Shown in pieces: positions 27,013 to 37,460 of a stretch of DNA of 64,000 nucleotides. How positions within the stretch are numbered: position 1 is the first letter of the stretch; each line of letters begins with the position of its first letter. The notes under the pieces are model-generated. The model did no database searches. It saw nothing but the letters and a program-made list of their open reading frames with translations, and was not told the DNA's origin. Source of the DNA: DASZFV01 sp035549075 (lineage in GTDB: Bacteria; Myxococcota_A; Polyangia; Fen-1088); NCBI GenBank assembly GCA_035549075.1, contig DASZRT010000009.1, positions 124,001-188,000 on the forward strand, written 5' to 3'. The translations under genes and the position numbers were made by a program.

Positions 27013-27672
27013 ATGAGCACCGTCATTGTCGGAGATGTGCACGGCTGCCTCGACGAGCTGCGCGCGCTGGTCGAAAAGTGCGGCGGCGCCGCCTCGTCGC
27101 GCGTCGTCCTCGTCGGGGATCTCGTCGCCAAGGGCCCGGATTCGCAGGGCGTCTTGCAGTGGGTGCGCGAGTCCGGCGCGCGCGCCGTGCTCGGCAACCA
27201 CGACGCGCACGTCTTGAAATTGCGCGACCGCGAAAAGCGCGCCGAGAGCCAGAAGTCCGAGCACGTCGCCGTCGCCGAGTCGCTGGGCCGCGCCGATTGG
27301 GAACTCTTGGCGGCGCTGCCGCTTTGGCTCGAGCTCGACGGCGACGCGGCTGATCACCTCGTCGTGCACGCGGGCCTCGTGCCCGGCGTGCCGCTCGAAC
27401 AGCAAGAGCGCGGCAACCTGATCAACCTGCGCAGCATCGCCGCCGACGGCACGCCCTCGAAGAAGATCGAAGGCGTGCCGTGGGCCTCGAAGTGGCGAGG
27501 ACCGCCGCACGTCGTCTTCGGACACGACGCCGTGCGCGGACTGCAACGGCACAAGTGGGCAACCGGCCTCGACACGGGCTGCGTCTACGGCCGCGAGCTC
27601 ACGGCGCTGGTCCTGCCCGCGGGCGAGCTCGTCTCCGTGCCCGCCCGCCGGGCCTATACGCCCATCAAGTGA
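27013..27672 (+). CDS. Metallophosphoesterase, ApaH/PrpE-like
   Basis: About 219 residues starting at the ATG that begins STVIVGDVHGCLDEL. The calcineurin-like metal motifs are all present: GDVHG, VLVGDLVAKGPDS, VLGNHD, VVHAGLVPG and VFGHDA, followed by TGLDTGCVYG. These match diadenosine tetraphosphatase ApaH and related phosphoprotein/Ap4A hydrolases. It is shorter than ApaH (about 280), so the physiological substrate is open. The 3' end overlaps the convergent MFS gene by 8 nt. Confidence 0.88.
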   Translation: MSTVIVGDVHGCLDELRALVEKCGGAASSRVVLVGDLVAKGPDSQGVLQWVRESGARAVLGNHDAHVLKLRDREKRAESQKSEHVAVAESLGRADWELLAALPLWLELDGDAADHLVVHAGLVPGVPLEQQERGNLINLRSIAADGTPSKKIEGVPWASKWRGPPHVVFGHDAVRGLQRHKWATGLDTGCVYGRELTALVLPAGELVSVPARRAYTPIK

Positions 27673-28882
27673 CGTCGCCGCGCGGGCGCAGCCAGGCCAC
27701 GGCCGCGACGACGTTCAGGCAGCCCGCGAGCACGAACACCGCGGGGTAGCCGACGCGCTCGGCGGCGAGGCCGACGACGAGCACGCTCGAGATGCCCAGG
27801 TTCATGGCGCCGTTGCCGAGCGCGAGCACGCGCGCGCGCGCCGCGGGCGGCACGCCGCCGATGAGCAGCGCCATGAGCGACGGGTACGCGGCGCCGTGCG
27901 CGAGGCCGAAGCCCGCGCCCACGAGCACGAGGTGCGCCGGCCCCGCGAACGCCGCGACGATGACCATGCCGCCGTAGGCGATCGAGCTGCCGAAGGCGAC
28001 GCGCGCCGGCCCGATGCGATCGGCGAGTCGCGCGCCGAGCAAGCGCACGACGAGCGCGGCCACCGTGTACGCGACGAAGAACCCACGCACGACGTGCACG
28101 TCGCGTGTGAGCGCGAACGGCGCGATGAACGTGAACATCACGGCCCAGCACAGGCCGCCCACGACGAAGGCGCCGTAGACGCGCGCGCGCGACCATGCGT
28201 CGAAGGCGGCGTCGCGCGCGGGCGCGGGCCGCCCGTGCGAAGAGGCGTTGGGCAAGCGCCGCGCGATCACCGCGGCGATCACCGCCGCCACCGTCGCGAA
28301 CGCGTACATCGCGCGCGCCCCCCAGCGCTCGGCCAGCGGCTCGGCGAGCGCGGGCCCGACCGCGTTCATCGCGAGCGCCGCGGCGCCGAACACGCCGATG
28401 CCCTGCGCGAGCCGCGCCGCCGGCACGAGGTCGGCGACGAGCGCGACGCCCGCCGCGAACGAGATCGACCACGCGACGCCCTGCAGCCCGCGCAGCGCGG
28501 CCGCGGGCGCTCCCGCGCCGCGTACGAACGAAAAGCCGATCGCCGTCGCCGCGAGCAGCAGCGCCGAAGCCGCGAGCGCGCGCCGGTGGCCGAGCCCCTC
28601 GACGGCGCGCCCCACGAACGAGATCGCGATCAGGCTCGCGATCCCGAACGCCGCCATGACGATCCCGATCTGCCGCGGCGTCGCCGCGAAGTCGGCGGCG
28701 AGCACCTTCGGCAGCAGCGTGAAGATCGACGACGCGAGCCCCATCGTCGCCTGCACGACCAGCAAGCGCGCAAACGGACGCGTCATGAGGTGCCCCTCGC
28801 CCACGACGTCGTTCGCGGGCGCGGGCGCCTCGGTCAAGATGACGGCTTCGGCCTCGGGCTCTCTCTCTCGGACGGCGGACAT
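27665..28882 (-). CDS. Major facilitator superfamily transporter
   Basis: About 405 residues with 12 predicted helices. The loop after helix 2 (FVGRAVEGLGHRRALA) and helix-4 region correspond to the MFS motif A area. The ATG at 28882 is preferred because GGAG lies upstream; an in-frame ATG at 28930 would add 16 residues. An N-terminal acidic stretch of about 30 residues precedes the first helix. Substrate unknown; the architecture fits YfcJ/arabinose-efflux-type permeases. Confidence 0.85.
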   Translation of the reverse strand: MSAVREREPEAEAVILTEAPAPANDVVGEGHLMTRPFARLLVVQATMGLASSIFTLLPKVLAADFAATPRQIGIVMAAFGIASLIAISFVGRAVEGLGHRRALAASALLLAATAIGFSFVRGAGAPAAALRGLQGVAWSISFAAGVALVADLVPAARLAQGIGVFGAAALAMNAVGPALAEPLAERWGARAMYAFATVAAVIAAVIARRLPNASSHGRPAPARDAAFDAWSRARVYGAFVVGGLCWAVMFTFIAPFALTRDVHVVRGFFVAYTVAALVVRLLGARLADRIGPARVAFGSSIAYGGMVIVAAFAGPAHLVLVGAGFGLAHGAAYPSLMALLIGGVPPAARARVLALGNGAMNLGISSVLVVGLAAERVGYPAVFVLAGCLNVVAAVAWLRPRGDVT

Positions 28883-28936
28883 GCCTCGCTCCAGGCTCGG
28901 GGTTGAACCCGCCGGAGCGAAGGAGACCACCGCGGT

Positions 28937-28963
28937 CCCTCTCCCCGGCAGGCGGGAAGAGGG
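28937..28963. repeat. REP-like intergenic palindrome, copy 1
   Basis: CCCTCTCCCCG and CGGGAAGAGGG form a stem with one mismatch, upstream of the MFS gene. Similar G/C hairpins occur at 33264, 46041 and 54302. Confidence 0.6.
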
Positions 28964-29130
28964 TCGACTTGGCGGCTAGTGATTAGCCCGTGCACGCTCT
29001 CCCACGCGCGTCGTCTGCTTCATGACGACGCGGGCGTCGCAAACGCGACGCGAAGGGAGAATGCGGTACGTGGCCATCGAGCGGTCAGATTGCGCCCTCG
29101 CCGCGAACGTTGTCAACTAGGTCGCTTCCC

Positions 29131-29766
29131 GTGGCCGCAGCCTTTCACGAAGGTTCCGACGACCTTTACGCCGTGCTCGGTGTCGAGCGGACCGCCGCCG
29201 CCGGCGAGATCCGCCGCGCCTACCGGCGGCTCGCGCTGCGCCTGCACCCCGATCGCGCGGGCGTCGCGAGCACCGAAAGGTTCCTGCGCGTCGCGGAGGC
29301 TTATCGCGTGCTGTCCGACGCCGCCGCGCGCGCGTCCTACGACGCGGTGACGGCGCCCGCGCGCCTGCCCGTCGCGGCGGCGGTCGTCTCCGCGAACGCG
29401 CTCCACGTCATCGCGCGGCTCGCGGCGCCGCTCGAGGCGCTGCTCGCGCGTGGCATCGCGCGCCGGCGCGCCGACGGCGTCGTCGAAGTCTCCCTCTTGC
29501 CCGACGAGGCGCGCACGGGTGGCCACGCCGCGATCGGCGTCCCGCTGCGCGTCCCCTGCCCCACCTGCGGCGGCTGCGCGCAGCCCGGGCAGCTGTGGTG
29601 CCGGCGCTGCGAGTTCGCCGGCGCGATCGACGACGTCGTCACGGTGACGCTCGCGATCCCCGCGGGTGTCCCCGACGGCACCACCTTCTCGGTCCCCCTC
29701 GACGACGTCCACGGCGCGAGCACGATGCGCGTGTGCCTGCGCGCGCCGCGCGCCGCAAAGTGGTGA
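29131..29766 (+). CDS. J-domain protein with zinc ribbon and short DnaJ-like C-terminus
   Basis: About 211 residues from GTG 29131 (a TTG at 29110 is an alternative). The J-domain spans about 8-75: DDLYAVLGVERTAAAGEIRRAYRRLALRLHPDRAG carries the invariant HPD. A four-Cys ribbon follows (CPTCGGC, then WCRRCE). The last 45 residues, TVTLAIPAGVPDGTTFSVPLDDVHG, resemble the DnaJ C-terminal substrate-binding fold (P-x-G-x-x-x-G-x). It is a shortened DnaJ-like cochaperone; the DnaK partner is presumed, not seen here. Confidence 0.82.
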   Translation: MAAAFHEGSDDLYAVLGVERTAAAGEIRRAYRRLALRLHPDRAGVASTERFLRVAEAYRVLSDAAARASYDAVTAPARLPVAAAVVSANALHVIARLAAPLEALLARGIARRRADGVVEVSLLPDEARTGGHAAIGVPLRVPCPTCGGCAQPGQLWCRRCEFAGAIDDVVTVTLAIPAGVPDGTTFSVPLDDVHGASTMRVCLRAPRAAKW

Positions 29767-29797
29767 GCGCGCGCGCCGCGTGATACGCAAGGGGTCG

Positions 29798-30154
29798 ATG
29801 ACGAACCTCCGCACGTGCGCCGCGCTCGGCCTCGCGCTCGCAACGGGCGGGTGCTCGTTCAAGCTCGTGCGCCCGTCGCCGCCCCGGTCGGAGTGGCCCG
29901 AGCCCGTCACGATCCACTCGTCGCAAGCGAAGTGCACATCGACCGTCGCGCCGCCGGTCATCGACGGGACGATCGCGATCGGACTCGGCACGCTGTCCTA
30001 CGTCGAGCGCAACGCGCGCTCGCAGTGGTTCACGCCCATCGCGGGCCTCGCCGCGATCCCGTACGCGCTGTCGGCGATCTATGGCGCCTACATGGTCGAG
30101 CGCTGCCGCGCCTACGACGACCACTTCGCCGACGTCCAGCCGACCCAGCCGTGA
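29798..30154 (+). CDS. Small lipoprotein, paralogue of the 55460 and 56036 genes
   Basis: Lipoprotein of 118 residues with lipobox T-G-G-C around residue 19. The mature part has KCTSTVAPPVIDGTIA then two hydrophobic segments and SAIYGAYMVERCRAY. The same layout, C-T-x4-A-P-x-[IV]-D-G followed by S-x-I-Y-G ... C, appears in two adjacent genes near 56 kb. The hydrophobic segments may be membrane helices. Function unknown. Confidence 0.7.
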   Translation: MTNLRTCAALGLALATGGCSFKLVRPSPPRSEWPEPVTIHSSQAKCTSTVAPPVIDGTIAIGLGTLSYVERNARSQWFTPIAGLAAIPYALSAIYGAYMVERCRAYDDHFADVQPTQP

Positions 30155-30179
30155 CAGAGGCCGTCGAAGACGGCCGCAC

Positions 30180-30222
30180 AAAAAACGAACGGCGCGCCGC
30201 CGGTGAAGGCGTGCGCGCCGTT
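30180..30222 (-). terminator. Rho-independent terminator of the RRM gene
   Basis: On the minus strand a 10-bp perfect stem (AACGGCGCGC / GCGCGCCGTT, 30188-30197 with 30213-30222) is followed after two bases by a run of six T. It lies 28 nt after the stop codon of the glycine-rich RNA-binding protein gene. Confidence 0.85.
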
Positions 30223-30250
30223 TGTCTTGTTCGTGTGTGTCTAGCGAGCG

Positions 30251-30649
30251 CTACCAGCGATCGCGACGGCCGCCGCCGCCGCCACCACCACCGTAGCCGC
30301 CGCCACCGCCGCCGCCGCCACCGTAGCCGCCGCGGCCACCGCCGCCGCCGCCGCCGTAGCCGCCACGGCCGCCGCCGCCGCCACCACCGCCGCTGCCACC
30401 GCGGCGCTCCTCGGCCTCTTTGACGGCGACCGGACGGCCGCCAACGTCACGACCGTCGAGCTCGGCGATCGCCTTCTTCGCCTCGGCGTCGTTCGACATC
30501 TCGACGAAGCCAAAGCCGCGCGGACGGCCCGTCTCGCGATCCATCACGATCTTCGCCTCGGTCACGGTGCCAATCGGCGAGAAGAGGTCGCGGAGCTCGA
30601 GCTCGGTCACGCTGTAGGGCAGATTGCCCACGTAGAGTCGGTTACCCAT
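30251..30649 (-). CDS. Glycine-rich RRM RNA-binding protein
   Basis: Protein of 132 residues. The N-terminal 80 residues are an RRM: RNP2 is LYVGNLP and RNP1 is RGFGFVEM, with aromatic residues for RNA stacking. The C-terminal 45 residues are a Gly/Tyr/Arg-rich tail (GGYGGGG repeats), ending RRDRW. This type is common in cyanobacteria and myxobacteria and may act as a cold-inducible RNA chaperone. GAGGAAAG precedes the ATG. The 197-nt region upstream to the MATE gene stop has no feature I could assign beyond short GTGTCA repeats. Confidence 0.92.
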   Translation of the reverse strand: MGNRLYVGNLPYSVTELELRDLFSPIGTVTEAKIVMDRETGRPRGFGFVEMSNDAEAKKAIAELDGRDVGGRPVAVKEAEERRGGSGGGGGGGGRGGYGGGGGGGRGGYGGGGGGGGGYGGGGGGGGRRDRW

Positions 30650-30845
30650 TTTCGTTCTTTCCTCGTGTCAGTGTCAGTGTCGACGGAGCTGCCGTCTGCA
30701 GTACCCTCAAGCATTCCGGTCACCGATGCGTGTCGCGCGCCCCAGGGGGAAGGGAGCGACTGTCGAACGAAACGAGGACGAGACCGAGAAGGATGTGAAG
30801 CGAGACTAGCGCCTTCACCGTGGGGTGCGCCAGTCCAAATTCGAA

Positions 30846-32297
30846 TCATACCTGAACCGACTTCCACCTACCTCTACGAAAAAGCGCGACGCCGAGCACG
30901 GCCACGAGCGAAAAGGCCGCGGCGATGGCGATGAAAATGCCCGTGGGCCCGAGGCCGGCCGGGCGCGAAAGCACGTAGGCCGCGGGGATCTCCCAGACCC
31001 AGAAGCACACGAGGTTGATGCGCATGGGCGTCTTCGTGTCGCCCGCGCCGTTGAAGGCCTGCGTGACGACCATGCCGTAGGCATAGAAGAAGAAGCCGCA
31101 CGCGACGATTCGCAGGCAGCGCCCGCCCGCCTCGACGACCTCGGGCACCGGGGTGAAGAGACGGATGACCTGCGGCGCGAAGACGGCGAGCACGACGCCC
31201 ACGCAGCCTAGGAACACGAAGTTGTAAAAAGCTGCGCGCCACACGGCTTGCTCGCCGCGCTCGGGCTGCTTCGCGCCCAGGTTTTGCCCGACGAGCGTCG
31301 CCGCCGCGTTGCCGAGCCCCCACGCCGGCAGCAGCGCGAACATGACGACGCGGAACGCGATGCCGTAGCCCGCGATCACCGAGCTGCCGAACGGCGAGAC
31401 CAGCTTCATGAGGACGATCCAGCTGGCCATGCCTACGAACATCTGCACGGCCCCGCTGCGCGACAGCCGCAGGATCGTCCGCGCCGTCTCGCCGCTCACG
31501 CGCCACTCGGCGCGCGTGACGCGCAGGCGGCCGCGCGCCGCCGCGAGCGCGCGCAGCTGGTAGAGCACGCCGACGCCGCGCCCGATCGTCGTCGCGACGG
31601 CCGCGCCCGTGACGCCGAGGCGAGGGAACGGCCCGATTCCGAAGATGAAGCACGGCCCGAGCGCGATGTTGATGGCGTTGGCGAGCCACAGCGTGCGCAT
31701 CGTGATCGAGGCGTCGCCGGCGCCGCGGAAGGCGGCGTTGATGACGAACAAGAGCAGGATCGTCGCCGAGCCGCCGATCATGACGCGCGGGAAGGTCGCG
31801 CCCAGCGCGACGACGGCGGGCGACGCGCCCATGACGGCGAGCAGCCGCGGTCCGAGCAGCGCGCCCGCGAGGCCGAGCACGGCCGAGATCGAGACGCCGA
31901 GGATGATCGCCTGCACGGCGCCCACGGCCGCGCCCGCCGTGTCCTTCGCGCCCGTGCGGCGCGCGACGACGGCGCCCGTGCCCATCGCGAGGCCCATGGC
32001 CGTCGTGTAGACGATCGTCATGAACGTCTCGGTCATGGCGACGACGGTGACGGCGTCGGGGCCCAGCTTCGAGACCCAGAAGATGTCGGCGATCGCGAAG
32101 ATCGACTCCATGATCATCTCGAGCACCATCGGCACGGCCAGCAGGAGGATCGCGCGGCCGAGCGCCTCGCGCGTGAGATCGCGGCGCGAGCCCGCGAGCG
32201 CTTCGCGCACGATCGCCCAGAAGCTCGCGGACGCGGCGGGCACGGTTTCGGACATGGCTGGCTTTTCAGGCATAGCTATCGCGTCGGGAGCGGACAT
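30846..32297 (-). CDS. MATE-family multidrug efflux transporter
   Basis: Protein of 483 residues with about 12 helices. The MatE repeat opens with ILLLAVPMVLEMIMESIFAIADIFWVSKLG, and the second half repeats it after LRLSRSGAVQMFVGMASWIVLMKLV. It uses Na+ or H+ gradients to export cationic compounds (family knowledge). The first ATG is used; in-frame ATGs eight or fourteen codons later are possible. Divergent from the DUF4412 gene. Confidence 0.9.
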   Translation of the reverse strand: MSAPDAIAMPEKPAMSETVPAASASFWAIVREALAGSRRDLTREALGRAILLLAVPMVLEMIMESIFAIADIFWVSKLGPDAVTVVAMTETFMTIVYTTAMGLAMGTGAVVARRTGAKDTAGAAVGAVQAIILGVSISAVLGLAGALLGPRLLAVMGASPAVVALGATFPRVMIGGSATILLLFVINAAFRGAGDASITMRTLWLANAINIALGPCFIFGIGPFPRLGVTGAAVATTIGRGVGVLYQLRALAAARGRLRVTRAEWRVSGETARTILRLSRSGAVQMFVGMASWIVLMKLVSPFGSSVIAGYGIAFRVVMFALLPAWGLGNAAATLVGQNLGAKQPERGEQAVWRAAFYNFVFLGCVGVVLAVFAPQVIRLFTPVPEVVEAGGRCLRIVACGFFFYAYGMVVTQAFNGAGDTKTPMRINLVCFWVWEIPAAYVLSRPAGLGPTGIFIAIAAAFSLVAVLGVALFRRGRWKSVQV

Positions 32298-32371
32298 CGC
32301 CGCGCATTTGTGACCGACGCACGCGCCCCGCGCAACCCCCTCACGGAAGATTTCGTGAGATGCTGCGCGCC

Positions 32372-33247
32372 ATGAAAAAGACGACCAAGCCCCTCGGCCT
32401 CACCAGCCTCGCGCTCGCGGCCGCGACCTTCCTCTCGGCCGGCGCCGCGCGCGCCGCCGTCACGATCGTGATCCAGCGCGGCCAGGCCCCGGCGACGACG
32501 CAGTCGACGCTCTACCTCGACGGCGATCGCATGCGCGTCGAGGGCGTCTCGGGGCCGACCAACCACGACGCCAACGTCATCGTCGACGGCGCCGCCAAGA
32601 AAATGACCGTGCTGAACGCCGCCGAGAAGTCGTACATGGAGATCACCGAAGAGGACATGAAGATGATGCGCGCGCGCGTCGACGCCATGCGCGCCCAGGC
32701 CGAGGAGCGCATGAAGAACATGCCGCCCGAGCAGCGCAAGCAGATGGAAGCGATGATGGCGAAGATGGGCGCGCCCGCCGCGGGCGACGACAAGCCCGTG
32801 AAGCTCGAGTTCAAGGCCACGGGCGAGAAGAAGACCGTCAACGGCTTCGCCTGTGAGATGTACAAGGTCGTGCGCGACGGCGCCGTCAAGGAAGAGGACT
32901 GCATCTCGCCGTGGAGCGCGAAGGTGCTGCAGAAGAGCGACCTCGAAGGCTTCCGCAAGTTCGCCGAGAACATGGCGAAGTCGCTCGGGCCGATGGGCCA
33001 CGGCGCGCAGAACGAGATGCTCGACCGCCTCGACAAATTCCCCGGCCTGCCGATCACGCGCCACGTCCTCGACGGCGGCCCCGACGAGGAGATCAAGAGC
33101 GTGAAGCGCGGCGCGATCGCGGCCTCGAACTTCACGGTGCCGGCGGGCTACACGAAGAAGGAGCTGCCGATGGGCGGCCCCATGGGTGGCCCCGGCGGCC
33201 CGCACCACGGCGGCGGCATGCCGATGGGCGCCCCGCCCAAGCCGTAG
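32372..33247 (+). CDS. DUF4412-domain secreted protein
   Basis: About 291 residues from the ATG that begins KKTTKPLGL, giving a normal signal peptide ending ARAAV. An in-frame ATG at 32360 would add four residues. The DUF4412 region has VTIVIQRGQ, TLYLDGDRMRVEGV and FACEMYKVVRDGAVKEEDCISPW with two Cys. A Met/Lys-rich helical insert lies at about 90-130, and the C-terminus is a Gly/Pro/Met/His tail (HHGGGMPMG), which could bind metal. Function of the domain unknown. Confidence 0.8.
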   Translation: MKKTTKPLGLTSLALAAATFLSAGAARAAVTIVIQRGQAPATTQSTLYLDGDRMRVEGVSGPTNHDANVIVDGAAKKMTVLNAAEKSYMEITEEDMKMMRARVDAMRAQAEERMKNMPPEQRKQMEAMMAKMGAPAAGDDKPVKLEFKATGEKKTVNGFACEMYKVVRDGAVKEEDCISPWSAKVLQKSDLEGFRKFAENMAKSLGPMGHGAQNEMLDRLDKFPGLPITRHVLDGGPDEEIKSVKRGAIAASNFTVPAGYTKKELPMGGPMGGPGGPHHGGGMPMGAPPKP

Positions 33248-33263
33248 TCGGCCCCCCTACCGA

Positions 33264-33288
33264 CCCTCTCCCCGCTGGCGGGAGGGGG
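33264..33288. repeat. REP-like intergenic palindrome, copy 2
   Basis: CCCTCTCCCCGC and GCGGGAGGGGG flank two bases just upstream of the fitA operator. Confidence 0.55.
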
Positions 33289-33289
33289 A

Positions 33290-33308
33290 ATGCTATCATT
33301 GATAGCAT
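33290..33308 (+). promoter_or_regulatory. FitAB-type operator overlapping the antitoxin start
   Basis: ATGCTATCA-T-TGATAGCAT is a perfect 9-bp inverted repeat with one central base. Each half-site contains TGCTATCA, the half-site I recall from the gonococcal FitAB operator, where spacing is longer. It covers the fitA start codon. Confidence 0.75.
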
Positions 33309-33537
33309 GGCGCAACTTCTGGTCCGGAACGTCGACGACTCCGTCGTGAAGGCTCTCAAGGCGCGCGCCGCGCGGAACGGCCGATCGACGGAAGCCGAGC
33401 ATCGCGAGATTCTCCGTTCCGCGCTCGCGCGGGAACACAAGGGCTCGCTGAAGGAGCTCCTCCTTCGCATGCCGCACACCGGAGCTGACGCCGACTTTTC
33501 GGCTGCGCGCGACCGAGCACGTCGGGTCCGTCTTTGA
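33307..33537 (+). CDS. fitA: FitA-type antitoxin
   Basis: Protein of 76 residues. The N-terminal ribbon-helix-helix DNA-binding domain is LLVRNVDDSVVKALKARAARNGRSTEAEHREILRSAL. The C-terminal 25 residues would wrap around the PIN toxin. It binds the toxin and autoregulates from the palindrome over its start. The toxin start overlaps its stop (TTGA). Confidence 0.9.
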   Translation: MAQLLVRNVDDSVVKALKARAARNGRSTEAEHREILRSALAREHKGSLKELLLRMPHTGADADFSAARDRARRVRL

Positions 33538-33940
33538 GCTACCTCCTCGACACGAACGTGGTCTCGGAGCTTCGCAAGGCCGCCCGCGGGCACGCGAGGG
33601 TTCGGGCCTGGTTCGAAAGCGTCGACGAAGACGCGCTCTTCCTGTCGGTGCTCGTCGTCGGAGAGCTTCATCAGGGGATCGAGCGAATTCGCCGCCGAGA
33701 CGCGGCGTCGGCGGGCCACCTCGATCGCTGGCTCACCCGTCTCGTCGAGGACCACGCCGACCGCATCCTCCCGGTCGATCACGCAACGGCGTCACTTTGG
33801 GGCAAGCTGAACGTGCCCTCCCCCCTTCCGACCGTCGACGGGCTCCTCGCGGCGACGGCCATGGTTCACGACCTCACGCTCGTCACGAGGAACGTCAAGG
33901 ACGTGCGACGAACGGGTGTGCGGTTGCTCGACCCGTTCTC

Positions 33941-33944
<4 letters not shown>
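33534..33944 (+). CDS. fitB: FitB/VapC-type PIN-domain toxin
   Basis: PIN ribonuclease of 136 residues. The acidic catalytic residues are seen in LLDTNVVSEL (Asp near position 6), VVGELHQGI (Glu) and PTVDGLLAATAM (Asp), with a further acidic residue near the end. Start is a TTG overlapping the fitA stop. It would cleave RNA when the antitoxin is degraded. Its stop overlaps the convergent fumarase stop by 4 nt. Confidence 0.92.
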
Positions 33945-35602
<1,658 letters not shown>

Positions 35603-35654
35603 CGGGGCGACAGCATAACCGCGCGCGGGTCAGCTCGGGTAACATCGGCGCCGA

Positions 35655-37436
35655 ATGCGTCGGCTCGCGCTCGTGATCATCGCCGTCTCGCTGGCGCTGC
35701 TCGTGCTGCCGCTGCGCACCGTCGGGGACCCGTTCGTGCGCCGCAACGGCCGCGACCTCATGCTCGACAAGAAGCCGTTCCACTTCGTGGGCGCGAACCT
35801 CGCCATCATGCACGGCCCCGCGAACCGCGCCGCCGCCGAGGCCGTGCTGACCGGCGCCGCCAAGGACGGCGTGCGCGTCGGCCGCGTGTGGGCCTTCGGC
35901 GAGGGCGACGCCACCGCGCCCGACTGGCTGCGCGACAACTACCTGTTCCGCGCCGGGCCCGACGGCTGGATCGACGCGGGGCCGAAGCACCTCGACCGCG
36001 TCGTCGCCGCCGCGGGCCGCGCCGGTGTGCGCCTCATCGTGACGCTCGCCAACAACTGGGGCGACTACGGCGGCGTGCCGAAGTACATGAAGTGGGCCGG
36101 CATCCGCGACGACGCCGCCGCGGCCTACGGCGCCTCCGACCGCTTCTACAGCGACGCCAAGATGCGCGCCTTCTACCGCGCGCACGTCGAGCGGCTGCTC
36201 AAGCGCACGAACCCGCTCACGGGCGTGCCCTACCGCGACGACCCGACGATCCTCGCGTGGGAGCTCATCAACGAGTCGACCGTCTCGACGACGGCGGGGC
36301 TCGAGGCGCGGCGCGCGTGGGTCGGCGAGATGGGCAAGCTCGTGCATACGCTCGACACGCATCACCTGGTCTCGCCGGGCGTCAGCGTCTACCGCACCGA
36401 GAGCGAGCGGCGCGAGTGGCTCGCCGTGTGCGAGCTGCCCGAGGTCGACCTGTGCGACGCGCACATCTACCCCGAGGATCTGCTGGCGAACCGCGACAGC
36501 GCGCTGCTCGAATCGGCCGTCGACGACTTCGTGCAGCTGGCCCAGCACGTGGCCGACAAGCCGTTCGTGCTGGGCGAGTTCGGCATCCACGGCGACTCCG
36601 ACGGCACGTGGGAGCACCAACCGCGCAGCTACTGGATCGGGCGCATCCTCGAGCGGCTGCGCGTCGACGGCGCCGCGGGCGGCATCGTGTGGCTGTACCA
36701 ACCGGCGGGCGGCGCCGACAAACGCCACGGCATCAGCGTCGGCGAGCCGACGGCCGAGGGCATGCGCGCCGCGATCCGCGCCGCGGCGGCCGAACCGGCG
36801 ATGCCCGCCGACGCCGTGAACCCGGACCTCGGCCCGCAAGTGGGCGAGGTGCCGCTCATGCCGCTGCACGGCGAATTCCTCGGCAAGGCGGCCGCCGTGC
36901 CGCAGCTGCGCGCCGATCAGCCGTCGCTGCGCGTGGCGTGGGACCCGAAGACCTTCGACAAGGCGGCGTGGGAGTCGACGGGCGTCTACGGCGCCGGCGT
37001 CGTCGAGCACGTGTGGGGCACCGAGACGGGTTGGTTCGAGTACGCCTACGAGATCGTGGCCGACGAAGGCAAGGCCAAGCGGCCCGCGCGCGTGCGGCTG
37101 CCGCGCGTGATCACGCTGCGCGCGCGGGTTTCGTCGGAGTTCCCCGGCAACGTGTCGCCGCCCGACGGCGTGTCGGCGTTCGAGGTCACGCTCGACGGCC
37201 TGAGCGTGGGCACGGCCACGGCGACGCGCGACGACGGCCGCGGCGCCTGGGTGCAGCTGCGCTCGACCGACCCCGACGTGCTCGCGGCGTCGGTGCAGGC
37301 TGGCAAGCACCGCGTGCGCTTCGTCGTCGCGCCCGGCCCGAAGGCGCACGGCCTTTGCGTCTACGGCAAACCGGGCGAAAAGCCCGGCGCCGCCGGCCGC
37401 ACCGGCCCCATCGAGCTCCGCATCGACAAAGGCTGA
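35655..37436 (+). CDS. Secreted GH5-family (mannanase/cellulase-like) glycoside hydrolase
   Basis: Protein of 593 residues with an N-terminal signal or anchor (residues 1-20). The GH5 TIM barrel spans about 35-360. FVGANLAIMHG resembles the endo-mannanase start; WELINEST carries the acid/base Glu207 and VLGEFGIH the nucleophile Glu308. The last 200 residues form a beta-sandwich, perhaps a carbohydrate-binding module (RVSSEFPGN, RSTDPDVLAASV). Beta-1,4-mannan is the best substrate guess. Divergent from fumA across 52 nt. Confidence 0.85.
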   Translation: MRRLALVIIAVSLALLVLPLRTVGDPFVRRNGRDLMLDKKPFHFVGANLAIMHGPANRAAAEAVLTGAAKDGVRVGRVWAFGEGDATAPDWLRDNYLFRAGPDGWIDAGPKHLDRVVAAAGRAGVRLIVTLANNWGDYGGVPKYMKWAGIRDDAAAAYGASDRFYSDAKMRAFYRAHVERLLKRTNPLTGVPYRDDPTILAWELINESTVSTTAGLEARRAWVGEMGKLVHTLDTHHLVSPGVSVYRTESERREWLAVCELPEVDLCDAHIYPEDLLANRDSALLESAVDDFVQLAQHVADKPFVLGEFGIHGDSDGTWEHQPRSYWIGRILERLRVDGAAGGIVWLYQPAGGADKRHGISVGEPTAEGMRAAIRAAAAEPAMPADAVNPDLGPQVGEVPLMPLHGEFLGKAAAVPQLRADQPSLRVAWDPKTFDKAAWESTGVYGAGVVEHVWGTETGWFEYAYEIVADEGKAKRPARVRLPRVITLRARVSSEFPGNVSPPDGVSAFEVTLDGLSVGTATATRDDGRGAWVQLRSTDPDVLAASVQAGKHRVRFVVAPGPKAHGLCVYGKPGEKPGAAGRTGPIELRIDKG

Positions 37437-37438
37437 AG

Positions 37439-37455
37439 GCGCCGCACAACGGCGC
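37439..37455. terminator. Small hairpin between convergent genes
   Basis: GCGCCG-CACAA-CGGCGC lies between the GH5 stop and the nucleotidyltransferase stop. Weak, with no T-tract. Confidence 0.3.
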
Positions 37456-37460
37456 GGGGC

